A DNA stretch of 64,000 bases, from assembly GCA_905221605.1 (NCBI GenBank), contig CAJNDS010002267.1, positions 26,001 through 90,000 of the forward strand, given 5' to 3'. A program made the translations under genes and the position numbers. The notes under the pieces were generated by a model that saw only the letters and a program-made list of their open reading frames with translations, did not search any database and was not told where the DNA came from. The first letter of the stretch is position 1. Every line of letters starts with the position of its first letter. Positions 43,701-55,700 of the stretch are shown one piece after another. This stretch comes from Symbiodinium natans. Its lineage: Eukaryota > Sar > Dinophyceae > Suessiales > Symbiodiniaceae.

Positions 43701-46700
43701 AAGCGTCAGGTTCAGGGTTTGGGGGGTCAGGACCACGACCTTACACCCTAAATCCCACACCATAAGCCCCAACGACCCAAAAGCCCTAATCTATATAGGG
43801 CTTTAGGGTTTAGGGTAGCAAAACCACAACCCTTGAACACCAAGGGGACGTCTGGGGGGGGGGGTTTGCTTACGTGTTCATGGAGTCAAGATGAAGGGTT
43901 TAGGGTTTCGGGTTCCGGGGTTTAATGACGGAGCCACATGAGTAGGCCGTGGAATTGCAAGGACCTTTCTTCCCTGAACTCTAAACCCGAAACCCTAAAA
44001 TCCTAAACTCTAAACCCTATACCAGGTTTGGGGGTGCAGGGCGGCAGGCTGGGATTCGCAGTCCAAGCAAAACGAAACAACTAAGCCCAAACTCCGCTAC
44101 GCCCTTTAACCAGCGTCACGATTCGAAACCCCAAACCCGAAACCACAAACCCTGAACCATAAACCCTGAACCCTAAACCCTACCCCTGACTAAATCCCAA
44201 TTAGAGGGTTCTCAAGAGAGGGGGGTTCAAAGGGGGTATGTAACCCAAGGTTCCCTAGTACTCCCAACTATGAACCACCCTCCCTTCAGAACCCTATCAT
44301 ACAACCTTCAACCCTACACCCTAAACTCACTGACTCACTAAGCTTGAATTCCTCACCCCAGGACTTCAACTATATATGCCCTTTATCATTCCCTCATTCC
44401 CTACGAAGAACCAGCCAGATAAGGATTCAAGTTGGTTGGGTTTTGGGTTTAGGGTATTTAGGGGTTGATGTGTAGCATAATCTTGGAGAATTCACCGAAA
44501 ACAAGGGTCGACATCCGGCTGAAACGCTCCTAGGGTCCTAGAATAAGGCACGATACATGAAAGCAAGGCCGGCGCTCGCAAATTTTGGGGTTTTGGGGTT
44601 TAGGGCCGCACATACCCCGCCGCCCGTCCCCCAACCCCCCAACATGTGGACACTGTGACGGCCACTACACTAAAAACTTGTAAAGTCCCCGGAAAAAGAT
44701 TCCTAAACCCTAAACCCTAAACCCTAAACCCTAAACGCTAAACCCTACATGAGCCCTAGGGGTCCATGTACCTCATTTTTGCATACTTGGGCCCCAAAGT
44801 CCCATTATAGGAATTACTTTAAGGCCCAAGTATTCCTTATTTAGGTACATGGACTCTTCGGGAGCCTCTTAAACCCAATAAGGGAAATTGCAAAATATCC
44901 CGAGGCCTACCTAGCCCTAAACCCTAAACCCTAAACCCTAAACCCTAAACCCTAAACCCTAAACCCTAAACCCTAAGTCTCACCTCAGCCGAGCCACATC
45001 CCAAACATCTAAGCCGAGGAGTTCGAAGTAGGCGCGGACGCCGGGGGTGTTGATTTTCCTTACGCAAGTTTAGGGTTTAGGGTTTAGGGTTTAGGGTTTA
45101 GGGTTTAGGGTGTAGGGTGTAGGGTGTAGGGTTTAGGGTATTTGTTGTTGCTTTCTTTTTTTTTTCTTTTTTTTTTTTTTTTTTGGGGGGGGGGGGCTTA
45201 GGGCTTAGGGGAGTTAAGTTTCCTCACAAGCGGATTACCACAAGGCTTTGAGGGCACTTGTTTTGAGATCTTTAGGCATTATCATTAGGTTGTTGGGCCA
45301 TGATTACAGGGGGTGGCCCCTCGAGGCAATGGGTTCAACTTTTTTTGGCTTCTGGATCTCTTCGTCCAAGTCCGCCGCGAACACGCGCACGACCTAAACC
45401 CTAATCCCTAAACCCTAAACCGTGACAGCTACCTATGGACGTCTACACTCGGTCCTGCAGAAGAGAGGACCCTAATTATCGCCCACATGAACCCTACATA
45501 CCTTCTCGGGATTGCAATCCCTAAACCCTAAACCCCAAACCCTAAACCCTAAACTTGCCCTAAACCCTAAACCTTAAACCCTAAACCCCAAACCTATGAT
45601 CTCAACTCTTAGGGTCCATTGGTTGCAGGTGGCAAGCAAATGAAGGGAATGCCTGACATTTTGGGCACTGCAGGGTTATTGGGGATTACGGTGTCGGATT
45701 TAGGGCTAAGGGTTTCGGGTTTAGGGTTCAGGGTTTAGGAATCAGGGTTTAGGATTTAGGGGTCTGTGATTTGAGGATGTGAAAGCTGCAGTTTACGCAT
45801 GACAGCCTCAGTTCGCTCCAGGGCACTCGGTGAAGCTGTTAAAGGTGATGACCTGCAGGGGTTAGGGGTTTAGGGTTTTAGGATTTGTCTAGGGTTCAGG
45901 GTTCAGGGTTCAGGGTTCAGGGTTCAGGGTTCAGGGTTTAGGGTTTAGGGTTTAGGGTTTAGGGTTTAGGGTTTAGGGTGTAGGGTTTAGGGTTTAGGGT
46001 TTAGGGTTTTTTTGGCACTGAACCCTGATTTTTTGGCACGCAGGGCATTGACGTTTCGTTGAGCCAGCCGTTCCTCCATGCCCGGAACCCTAGGCCCTTG
46101 CCCTGAAACCGTGGCAAGCTCGCGAGCGCGCTGCGGTTCAGGGTTTAGGGTTTGGGGTTTAGGGTTTAGGGTATAGGGTTTAGAGCTTAGGATGCAAGAA
46201 CCCGACCTCCAAACCCTGAACGTCGTTAAGTGCCACCGAGTTCGCCTGGCGCCCAAAAAAAAAGCCGAAATGCCCTAAACAATCCCGAGGACAATTTCTT
46301 ATGGCCCCTCCAGTCAAACTGCCCCCGCCCCAGACGAAGGCCCAAATACTGCTGCACTGAAGCGAGTTTTGGGCCTCATCCTGGGCAGACGACAGTTTGG
46401 AACAACCCAATGTAGAGTCTAGAGCCCTACTTGAAACTATAGAGGGGTGCCCCTCAAACCCTCAAGCCCTCAACCCCCTAAACCCTCCCCGCAAACCCTG
46501 AACCCTCCCTGCGGCATTGGATCCCAATCTGCGCCGAGGTGCACCAGTATTCTCGGTCCCCAGTTGGTTGAAGAGTGCCTCTTGCCGGTCACGCGCAGGT
46601 TCTGGGGATGGTTGGGGTGTGTTCGGGGGATACAGGCAGCAGCATCCTATCAACCGCTGGGCTTAGGAGTTGGGAGGTTGACTGGAAAAACGGCGAAGCA

Positions 46701-49700
46701 AAACACCCAGACTCCCCCCAAAAGCCCCAGCGCTTGCACAGTCACTGCTGCTGGATTGAGGGATTTAGGGCTTAGGCTTAAACCGCAAATTCTCAACTTT
46801 GCTGCGGATTTAGGGTGCTTAGGGTTTAGGGCTTCGGCCTAAGCAACCAACCTGTATCTGAGAACAGAGGTGCACATATCAAGGGGATAAGGGCAGCTCT
46901 GCACCGGCACGTTCCCCATTTCACCCTATTCTTTCACATCTACGGACCCCAGTTTTCCACAGGTTGGCCACCAAAAGCACGGTTTAGGGTTTAGGGTTTT
47001 GGGTTTAGGGATTTAGGGTTTAGCGTTTAGCGTTTAGGGTTTAGGGTTTAGGGTTTAGGGTTCTAGGATTTAGGGCGTACATATGCATCTGCGTAGGCTT
47101 GCTTTGTATAGCATTAGGGCCTTTGAAAGAGCTCAGGGCTGATAGGGTTTAGGGATTCTAGGGTTTAGGGTTTGGGGTTTAGGGTTTAGGGTTTAGGGTT
47201 TGAGGTGTGGGGCTTAGGGTGTAGGGACAAGACATCTAGGGAAACTGCCTCCCCTTGCCCCTGCCTGGATCTTCGCAATGTGCATCTCCTGGGGGTTTCC
47301 ACCCTAAACCCTAAACCCTAAACCCTAAACCCTGAATCCTGAACCCTAAAACCCTAAAACCCTAAAACCCTAAAACCCTAAAACCCTAAAACCCTAAACC
47401 CTAAACCCTAAACCCTAAACCCTAAACCCTACTCCTTGTTCTTGAGGATGGACTGGACCATGGTCGCGTGATCGTTCTGAGCACTTTCCTGAACGCAAGG
47501 CTTTGGGGAGACCTCGCAGCCCCACATGGGCTTCGGGTAGAGGGTTTAGGGTTTAGGGTTTAGGGTTTGGGGTTTAGGGTTTAGGGTTTGGGGTTTAGGG
47601 CCTAAACCTTGAAATCTAGACCCTAAAGTCTAAACGCTAATCCTGGAACTGTCTGGAACAATCCTGGCCGGAATCCTCCAGTTCTGGCAATAATGCCTCT
47701 CTCCTCCCGAAGCCGGCAACCTCGCCAAGAGCCTAAACCGTAAAACACGGTTTAGAGGTTTAGGGTTTAGGGTGTAGGGTTTAGGGGTAAACCTTTTAAC
47801 CCTCGACCCCTTAACCCTTTAACCCTAAACCCCTAAAACCTTAAGCCCTGAACATTTTTAACCCTCAACCTTTAAACCCGAAACCTTTAAGCCCTCAATC
47901 GGTGAATGCTTTGTGGCTTAGACTTTGAAGTTTGGAGTCTTGGGGTCAGGTTTCGCCTCCCCACGCAGATTAGGGTTTCGGGGAAAGGGTTTAGGGGTTT
48001 AGGGGTTTAGGGTTTAGGGGTTTAGGGTTTAGGGTTTGCAGCTCGAAGGGTGTCAGACTTTGGGCTTCGGATTCCGGGGTTTAGGGTTCAGGGTTGGGGG
48101 TCAGGGCTTCGGGTTTCAAGATTCAAGGTTCAAGGCTTCGGGCCGTCGAGGGGTTGAAGACCGACATCCCAAGGTGCATGTAGGGTTTAGGGTTTAGGGT
48201 CTGGAGTTTAGGGTTTACATTATCGGCCTTGGCACGAAGTTTGACAGCAAGATTGGGAGGTTCTTCCAAACACTCGTAACAGTGGTGAACAAGACACGAT
48301 GGCTGACTGGCAGAAGACGCCTCCGCAGGAATTACGCGGGATGCGTTTCGCGAGCTTGTGCCATCTGAAGCGGTTTCTACACGTCGCAACAACAAACCTC
48401 TGCATCGCTTGCACCCTATCACAGCCAGTGTTCTGATAGCCAGCGTCACGTTTGCTCAAGCTACGCTTGCGCCCCCTTGGACGGGCCTTGGTACTTCCCC
48501 TATGCCTGCTCAAAACGATGCTTTCCCTAAGGGTCCATGTAACTATGTATAGTATATACTTGGGCCTTCAAGGGGGTTCCCATATAGCAGCTTTCGGGCA
48601 CAAGCATATACCATATAGGTGCATGGACCCTTGGGATTTATGAACTACAAGGTTGGTTAAGCAATCCCCCCCCCCCCCCCCCCCCGGCTTGAACACCATC
48701 CAAAGGATCTACTTGGCGAGTTCTGGAAACTGTGGTCCTTGTTTGGGTGCCCTAAATAGCCTTATAGTCAGGACCCCAAAAGAACAATGTTTTAGAGAAG
48801 TGACTACATGTAAAAGGTCATGCTGAGAGCTTAGGACGTCGGTAGTGTGATCAGGTCAGGTATTGCCCCCTTGTCCTCCCGTGATTTCAAATGGTCAAGC
48901 TTCCCAAGCTACACACCACCAGACAACCGACGCTTCTCTTGTAGTCTTATACATCCACAAGTGAATTCCTCATGAGGCACTGCCTTTTGAACGCAACGAC
49001 GACTACAAACCCTGGGACGTCATCCTGCCTGTCACCACATTGAGCACAGCGAAATACGTGAAACTGATATAAAACAGGAACCTGGGCGCAGTCATGCGGG
49101 AGATGATCGAAACATCATCAGCGTAAAGAAACATTGTTGCACCAAACTCAAAACAACTCGCCGCTCTTAAGTCTCGAAGATTCTCCCGAAGTGACACTAA
49201 GTGGCCACCATCCTATTAAAAGCTTATAGTGAAGTCCTCTACGTACTGCGTCTTATGACTCTGCGAACGAATCAAGTTGCACTGGGAATTAACATTCCTG
49301 CCCGAGCCGGGGTCTCGAAAGTGGGTGTTTAGTTTGCCTGATCTAAAGTCCTTTCAAACACGTTTTCGAAAATCATCTCCTGAGTGCACACTGCTTACCG
49401 GATGCAGCCAAATTGTTGTTGCCTCTTTCGTTTCGCTGTTGTTCGCTGTGTTGCTAGGGCTTGCCCTTTAGGCCTTGCGCTCGACGCTCACCTCACCTCA
49501 CCTCACCTCATGCATGTCTACCTGGGTCTACCTTTTCATGCGCTACGTTTCAAATCTGTTCAAAGCACTGAAACACCCATCCGGTCATTGCTCTTTCCTT
49601 CTCTTCCGGCCGCAGCATTAATACCATCAATGCCTGCCACGGACCATCATTAGCTATTCTTTCATTTTCGTAATTGTCGTACATGTCAGAGTCAGCCATC

Positions 49701-52700
49701 TTCTAAACTGCATTCATCCCAAGAAATCACGGTAAACTTTGAAACTTTGAAGACCCGAAATCAAGCAAACGAGGGTCAGCCAAGTGAAGCACCAGCCAAA
49801 AATGTGAAAACACCGAAGGCTCAGGAAGTTGTTCTTGACAATGGGTGCATTTTCAGAATCTCAGGAACATTAACAATCCTTATGAAATGCAAGGTGTTAC
49901 TGTTTCTAGCCGCCCCTTCAAGACTTGGCTGCACTTAGGAGGGTAGTAAAAAATTAAACTTTTAGCTGCCTTATTAAGAAGGTAGGAGCGCCTGTAGCGC
50001 GCCGTGTGTTTTTGGGCATGGCCAGAATGTGGAATGTGCTGAAACCCAGGCAAAACGCACATGTCTGCTTAAGAATTGCTATGTTGCAGGGGCCGAAAGT
50101 GTGTAACAGTGTCTATTTTCGGGCGACCATGACGTTCCCGCCTAGGCAAAAAGCACATTTTGCTGCGGAGTGTCTGAGAAACTTTGTTCAGCTGCATCTG
50201 TTGGCAGCTTGGCACAGCTTGGAGAGAGCTGTGAACACATCTGTGTGCATTCGTCGGAACTGAAACTGTCTTATGTACTTCCAGATGCGATCTGCATTCG
50301 CTTCGCGATGGCATCCGTCGCTCTTTTTGTTATGCATCCCCTTGGGGATGCTTGCCTTGACATGCATCCAAACACGATCGATCTGTTGTGTTCCGGCTAG
50401 GCTCGAAGCCCCTTTGCGTGGCTTGCTGCGCAGAGCACGAGTGAAAATGGACTTGTTATGCTTCACATGAACGAAGGCCATTCGTTTTCCTTGCCGGACT
50501 GCTGCGCGATCCCAGGCCATCGCACCATCGGCATAGCACGTTGCCTGTCATTGAGAGGGTGAAGCACGCAAAGCTCAACCGTTCATTGCAAACCTATATT
50601 TCTCAACCCTAAACCCTCAACACGGTCCTGACTGCGAATCCGTTTGAGCAGACGTGTGCAGAGAACATCCTCGCAGCTCTCGGGCGGCGGCACGGAGCCA
50701 GCAGGAACTAAGCGCAAAGGAGCTGGAACAAAGACACATTTCTGCGTCCCGCGCTGCGTGGCCCCCAGCGCACGCAGGTGCAGAAGGAAGTAGTCCGGCG
50801 ATGCTTGGTGCGCATGCTTCGCCTGCCACTCTTGCACCAAGTTTGCATATGTCTTTGACCATCTGGAGACCCGCAAGGTGCGCAGACAAGTCCCATCTAC
50901 TTCGACCGCCTTGTCCAGCATCGTGCGTGCATTGAGCTTCTCACTTGCTGCAGCCTCCAGGCTTCGCACTGCTTCAAGAAACCGTGAAGTTGGCTTGTAC
51001 GTCGTGCCCAAACTGCGAGCCAAGGCATACGGAGTCGATGCCTGCAACAATCCGTTTGCATGGTTGAGGGCTAAAGGTCTAGGGTCCAAGGCAAAGAAGA
51101 TTTTCCTAAACCCTAAACCCTAAACCCTACACCGCAAACCCTAAACCCTAGACCCTAAACCCTAAACCGTTTTTCCTAAACCCTACACCGCAAACCCTAA
51201 ACCCTAAACCCTAAACCGCAAACCTGAAACCTGAAACCTGAAACCTAAACCCTAAACTGTAAACCCTAATTTGATTTGAGGAGGCACGGGGCTTAAGGGA
51301 TTCGACAGTGGCCAGGCCTGCTTCCCAAAACCGGCAGTGCTCAGGCGTAAAGCTGCCTGCAACTGCATGGGTGTCCAAGGTTGCCTGCTGACATCTGGCA
51401 ACCAGGAAGCCTCCGAAAGGACATTCCTGGCTACTCGACAGTCAGTGTCGATGCAGCGCACCCACACGTGTCCCTTTGCGCGAAGCTGCATCTGGCCCAC
51501 TGGACCTCTGCAAGTCATGCACTTCAGAGGCTTTGCTGGCAGGAAGCCGTCTCGCCTGTGGAGGAAGCAAAGCAAGCCGGACAGAATCCTACGGCAAGGA
51601 AACCAAAAAAAGTTAGTGAAATCGAAACCGAAGAAGTCTGAGAATAGGCAAGAAGCCGCAAGTCCTTGACTGCTTGGAGCTGGCCGTCAGAGGTCTGAGT
51701 CAGTCCCACTGTCTTGGCACGCTTCTTGTTGGCTACAGCCTTCCGCAGCTTCGCACGTCCAGAACCACTGTATCGCAGAGAACGCTGTGCTTGGAACCGT
51801 CCTGTGGTAGGAGCACCTAGCCTACGCGGTTTTCGCCCGGCTTGAGCATTTGGCACAGCCCCTTTCAGTTTCAGCAGCTCACGGTGCATGCTCCGATGCT
51901 GCGCTGCACCCGGCAAAGTACATGTGCGCAAGTTGTGCTTCTTCGATCCGCACAAAGAGCATACCATCACAGTATGGCTCTGTCCCCGCAACTAAGAGGC
52001 GACCTCCGTCGCCTGGTTGCTTCCCCTACGGACTACTCGAAGCCAAAAAAACTGGCAGGTGGAGTGTTTTTCTTCCTAGGGTTGAGGTGTAGGGTTTAGG
52101 GTTTAGGTTTAGGGGAAAGAGCTTAGGGTTTAGGGTTTAGATTTAGGGTTTAGGGTTCAGGGTTTAGGGTTTAGGGTTCTCGGGGGGTAGAGGCTCTGGG
52201 GCTTAGCATAGAGCCACTTCCCTTAGAACCAGGAAACCGAATGCAAAGCCCGGACTCCTGATCCTGCCTTCTCCTCCCGTCCTGTTGCCGTCCCCGTCCT
52301 GGACCAAGACAGACAGACAGATCTTGTTGCGCAAGATGGTTTTCAGTTGTCCGCGTGTCTGGGCAGTCGCAGCTGTACAGATTTTGGAAGGAACACGCTG
52401 GGAAAAGAAGGGCTAGCGCGGCACATCACGTCGAGGTGTCAGGTAAGGACAAGAGTCCAGCTGACAAGAGAATGTAGTCGTCGACTATGTTGCCCCAAAG
52501 CAACCAGAGCTGCGAAAGTGCCTCGACGGGCGCGAAGACTGCCATGTTTCTGGTGACAATGTCTTGTGACCGAGTGAGGTCTGCTTCGAAACGCTGGACA
52601 AAAGACCGCCAATCAGAGCCTGCAAGGTCCTTGCAAGCAAAACGCAAACCGTAAGTTTAGGGTTTAGGGTTGAGGGCCTTGGCATAAAGGGTGTCGGGCT

Positions 52701-55700
52701 AAGGGTTGAGGGTCTTGTGTGAAGGCTGAAGGGTTAGGGTTTGAGGTTTAGGATGTATAGTAGAGGTAGGTAGGGTAGAGTTTCCAAAAGAACAGTACTG
52801 ACAGTTTGAGGCGCCTGAACTCGAACACGAAATGATGGATCCAGAGCGGCGTTGTGCGCAAAACTAACCTGATGAAGCTCCAGCATGCCCCAGTCGTCGC
52901 TGAGAAGCAAAGTCTCCAAGATGTCTAGTACGAGTGCTAACACCGCCACGACGTCTGCGTCCATGCCTCGTATAACTTGCGTTAAGCAAGCCGTAGCAGA
53001 GCGGATTGTCGCCAAGTCCTGCATGCACGACAGCGGCAAACACATGCAGCGTCAGTTACAGAACGTGAGAGCCGCAGCTTGCAAGCGAAAGAGTTTTCCC
53101 ACTAGCCAACGCGCGGGTGCTGGAGCTGCCAGCGTATGTCCTTGCGAACCTCAGACACTGTGTCCCGGACAGCTTTTGGAAGCTGGGAGAAAGGGCCTTC
53201 GTACTTCACAAAGTGCCAACAGTCCCGTGCTCCATTCGGGCCAACATGAAACCACTGGCTGCAACGCAGCAGAACGAAACCTGCATGGACTCCTGTCCAA
53301 TGGCAGACCGGGCGCCTTGGCACCCTGCAACGAGGGCACCTGCCATACTTGGTTGCCTGCGCAAAGCGAGCAGCCACTGGACCTGACTGGTGGGTCAGTG
53401 GCACAGGTGGGTGAGGCACTTCCTGTGGCAAAGGGTCATGAGATGGTGGAGTCTGGATCTCCTCCTCTGAAAAAGAGCAGATGTCCTCCTGTGAAACAGA
53501 AGACGCAAACTCTGGCGCAGGAGCAGGCTCAGCAGTGCAGGAAGACTCTGCCACGCTTGGCGAGGACAACGGTCGCTTCACACCACGACCCGAGCTTGCA
53601 GGGACCTACGTCTACAGGACCGAGCGAAAAAAAAACTAAGAAGGGCTTGAAGGTTTTTAGGGTTCAAGGGTTTAGGGGCCACGCAAGTAAACCCAGACAC
53701 CTCGTCCTGGTAGTCGTCGTCCTCGTCGTCGGAAAGAGGAACCACAGAGCTGAGACCATGGTTCAAGCAAAGGCCAGTCTGCTGACCATACCAGGTTTTG
53801 AAAGCGCGAGTTGGAGGAGTGTCAGAAGCGCCTGGACGGGATGAATCCCCGTAATCCTACGCCTAAGCCCAGAACCCTAAACCTAAACCCGAAACCCAAA
53901 ACGGCAGAAACCTGGTGGCGAAGTAGGAGCACCGGTCGTCAGCCAGCGTGACAAAGTCCGTGGAGACGGTGAGGCAGCTGACAAAGTAGAGCGTGCTCTC
54001 TGAGGCGGCGTGGTTGGCGCGACTTCCGTGGCAACGTCCATGTCAGAAATACTTTCCGGAATCCACTGCGAAAAGGTGGTCGGAATGCTCCACAAGCTTG
54101 CGTCTCCAAACCTTGCAGATATCATCCGTGCATGTTTCTTCGCCTCCGCCGCAACCGCTCCAGTCACCAAGCCGGCCAGCAGGAGCTGGCAGGCCATCTG
54201 GCCAAGTTGTGGAGCAACCTGTACCAACGTCTTCCAGGGTAGACCTCCTGGCACTCTCAAGAAAAACCCGAAAGCCGAAACCCTTCACACAACTAAAACC
54301 CAAAGCCAGCGACAAGTCCTAAAACCCAAAGCCAGCGACAAGTCTTTGGAGCCACGGTCCTCGACGACTGTCATTGAACATTGTGTCCAGTGTAAACTTC
54401 TCCGGCTGGCCCAACGGCAAGCACATTACCTGAAGCAGAAGAAATGAAATCAAACGAACATGACTTCCTTCAATTGCAAGTTCAAAAAGAGATTGCAAGA
54501 GTCTGCTGTGATGTGCAAGCAGGGGGCAAAAAGGTGATCCTGCAACTCATCGCAAGAGAAAGTGCAAAAGCCGGTGCCAAGCAAGGGTCGAGGCAGAACT
54601 CTGACGTGGCTCTGACCCTGGCGAAGAAGCAAAAGCGCAGCCAAGGCCACAGGAAGAAACGGGCTCATGGCGTCATGGAGTGGTTCAGTGTCGAGAAGAA
54701 AAAAGGCTGCAGACAAACCAAGTAAGGCGGAAAAGCGCCCCAAAACATGACGGACATGCAAGAAGAAGAGTCCTGGAGAGTGAGGCCGTGCGAGCGCAGA
54801 CGCCAAGCATCAGAGATGCGAGAGGACCAGCCAAGGACGAGATCCTCGGCAACCTCCATGACTACCCAGGATCTAAGGCCTAAGGAGAAGCACGGTGGAC
54901 TGTCCTGGAAAGACAGAAGAGCCGAATTTGCAGCTCATGGTTTTGGAGCTTCAGGCTTGGGGCTTGCACAATGTCTTCTGTGGCCGAAAGAATGAGCTTA
55001 GGGAGCTTCAGGTTTCGGGCTATGGAAGGAGCTGCAGTTTAACCTTGAGGAGCTTGAAGTTTCGGGCTTGTACAAAGACTCTTGAGGAGCTTGAAGTTTC
55101 GGGAAGTTTCGGGCTTGTAGAAGGACGGTTAGGGAGTTTGATGTTGAGGAGAAGCGGGACCAGGTTTAGAATTACCCACCCCCCCCCCACCCCCCCCCCC
55201 CCCCCCCCCCTCCCCTCTCCCCCCCACCCCTCCCCAGAAGCAAGCGAACGCGCCCGGCGCGCAAGAGGCGCTGCCACCATTAAGAAACCCAATAAACCCA
55301 AAAAAGCTAAAGATCTAAAGTTACTGTAAAACACCACAAAGAAGATTATTTCTTTGAGGTTGCACATCTCGGCTCCAGCAAAAAATGCCTGGCTTGTCTG
55401 GCGGAGGGGAAAGTTCTGAGCTGCACCTATCTCTCAAAGCCATGCTCTTTGATAAGACAGCGTTGTCTACCCTAAACCCTGAACCCTAAACCCTAAACCC
55501 TAAACCCTAATCCCTAAACCCTAAACCCTAAACCCTAAACTTGTCCTACACAATCCTTTCGATGCGGTGAAGGATGAGCACGTACCACCATTTTCCACTT
55601 CCGACTTTCTCACCTTCAATCGCTGGACATCTTACCCTAAGGGTTCATGTACCTCATTATTACATACTTGGGACCCAAAGTCCCATATAGGAAGTACTTT

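Noticed and set aside
45340-45400. Minus exon VVRVFAADLDEE as the start of the EF-hand linker
   Set aside because: It fits phase with KINTPGV, but VITFNSFTE at 45827-45852 matches the family length and pattern better and also fits phase, so this is a decoy.
46020-46140. Minus frame RARELAT ... MEERLAQRNVNALRAK as a channel exon
   Set aside because: Looks helical, but the family order is already filled by ESAQNDH and LFNQLG exons; no phase-consistent join.
50654-50935. Plus-strand open frames opposite the transposase
   Set aside because: Antisense shadows of a GC-rich coding exon; no domain.
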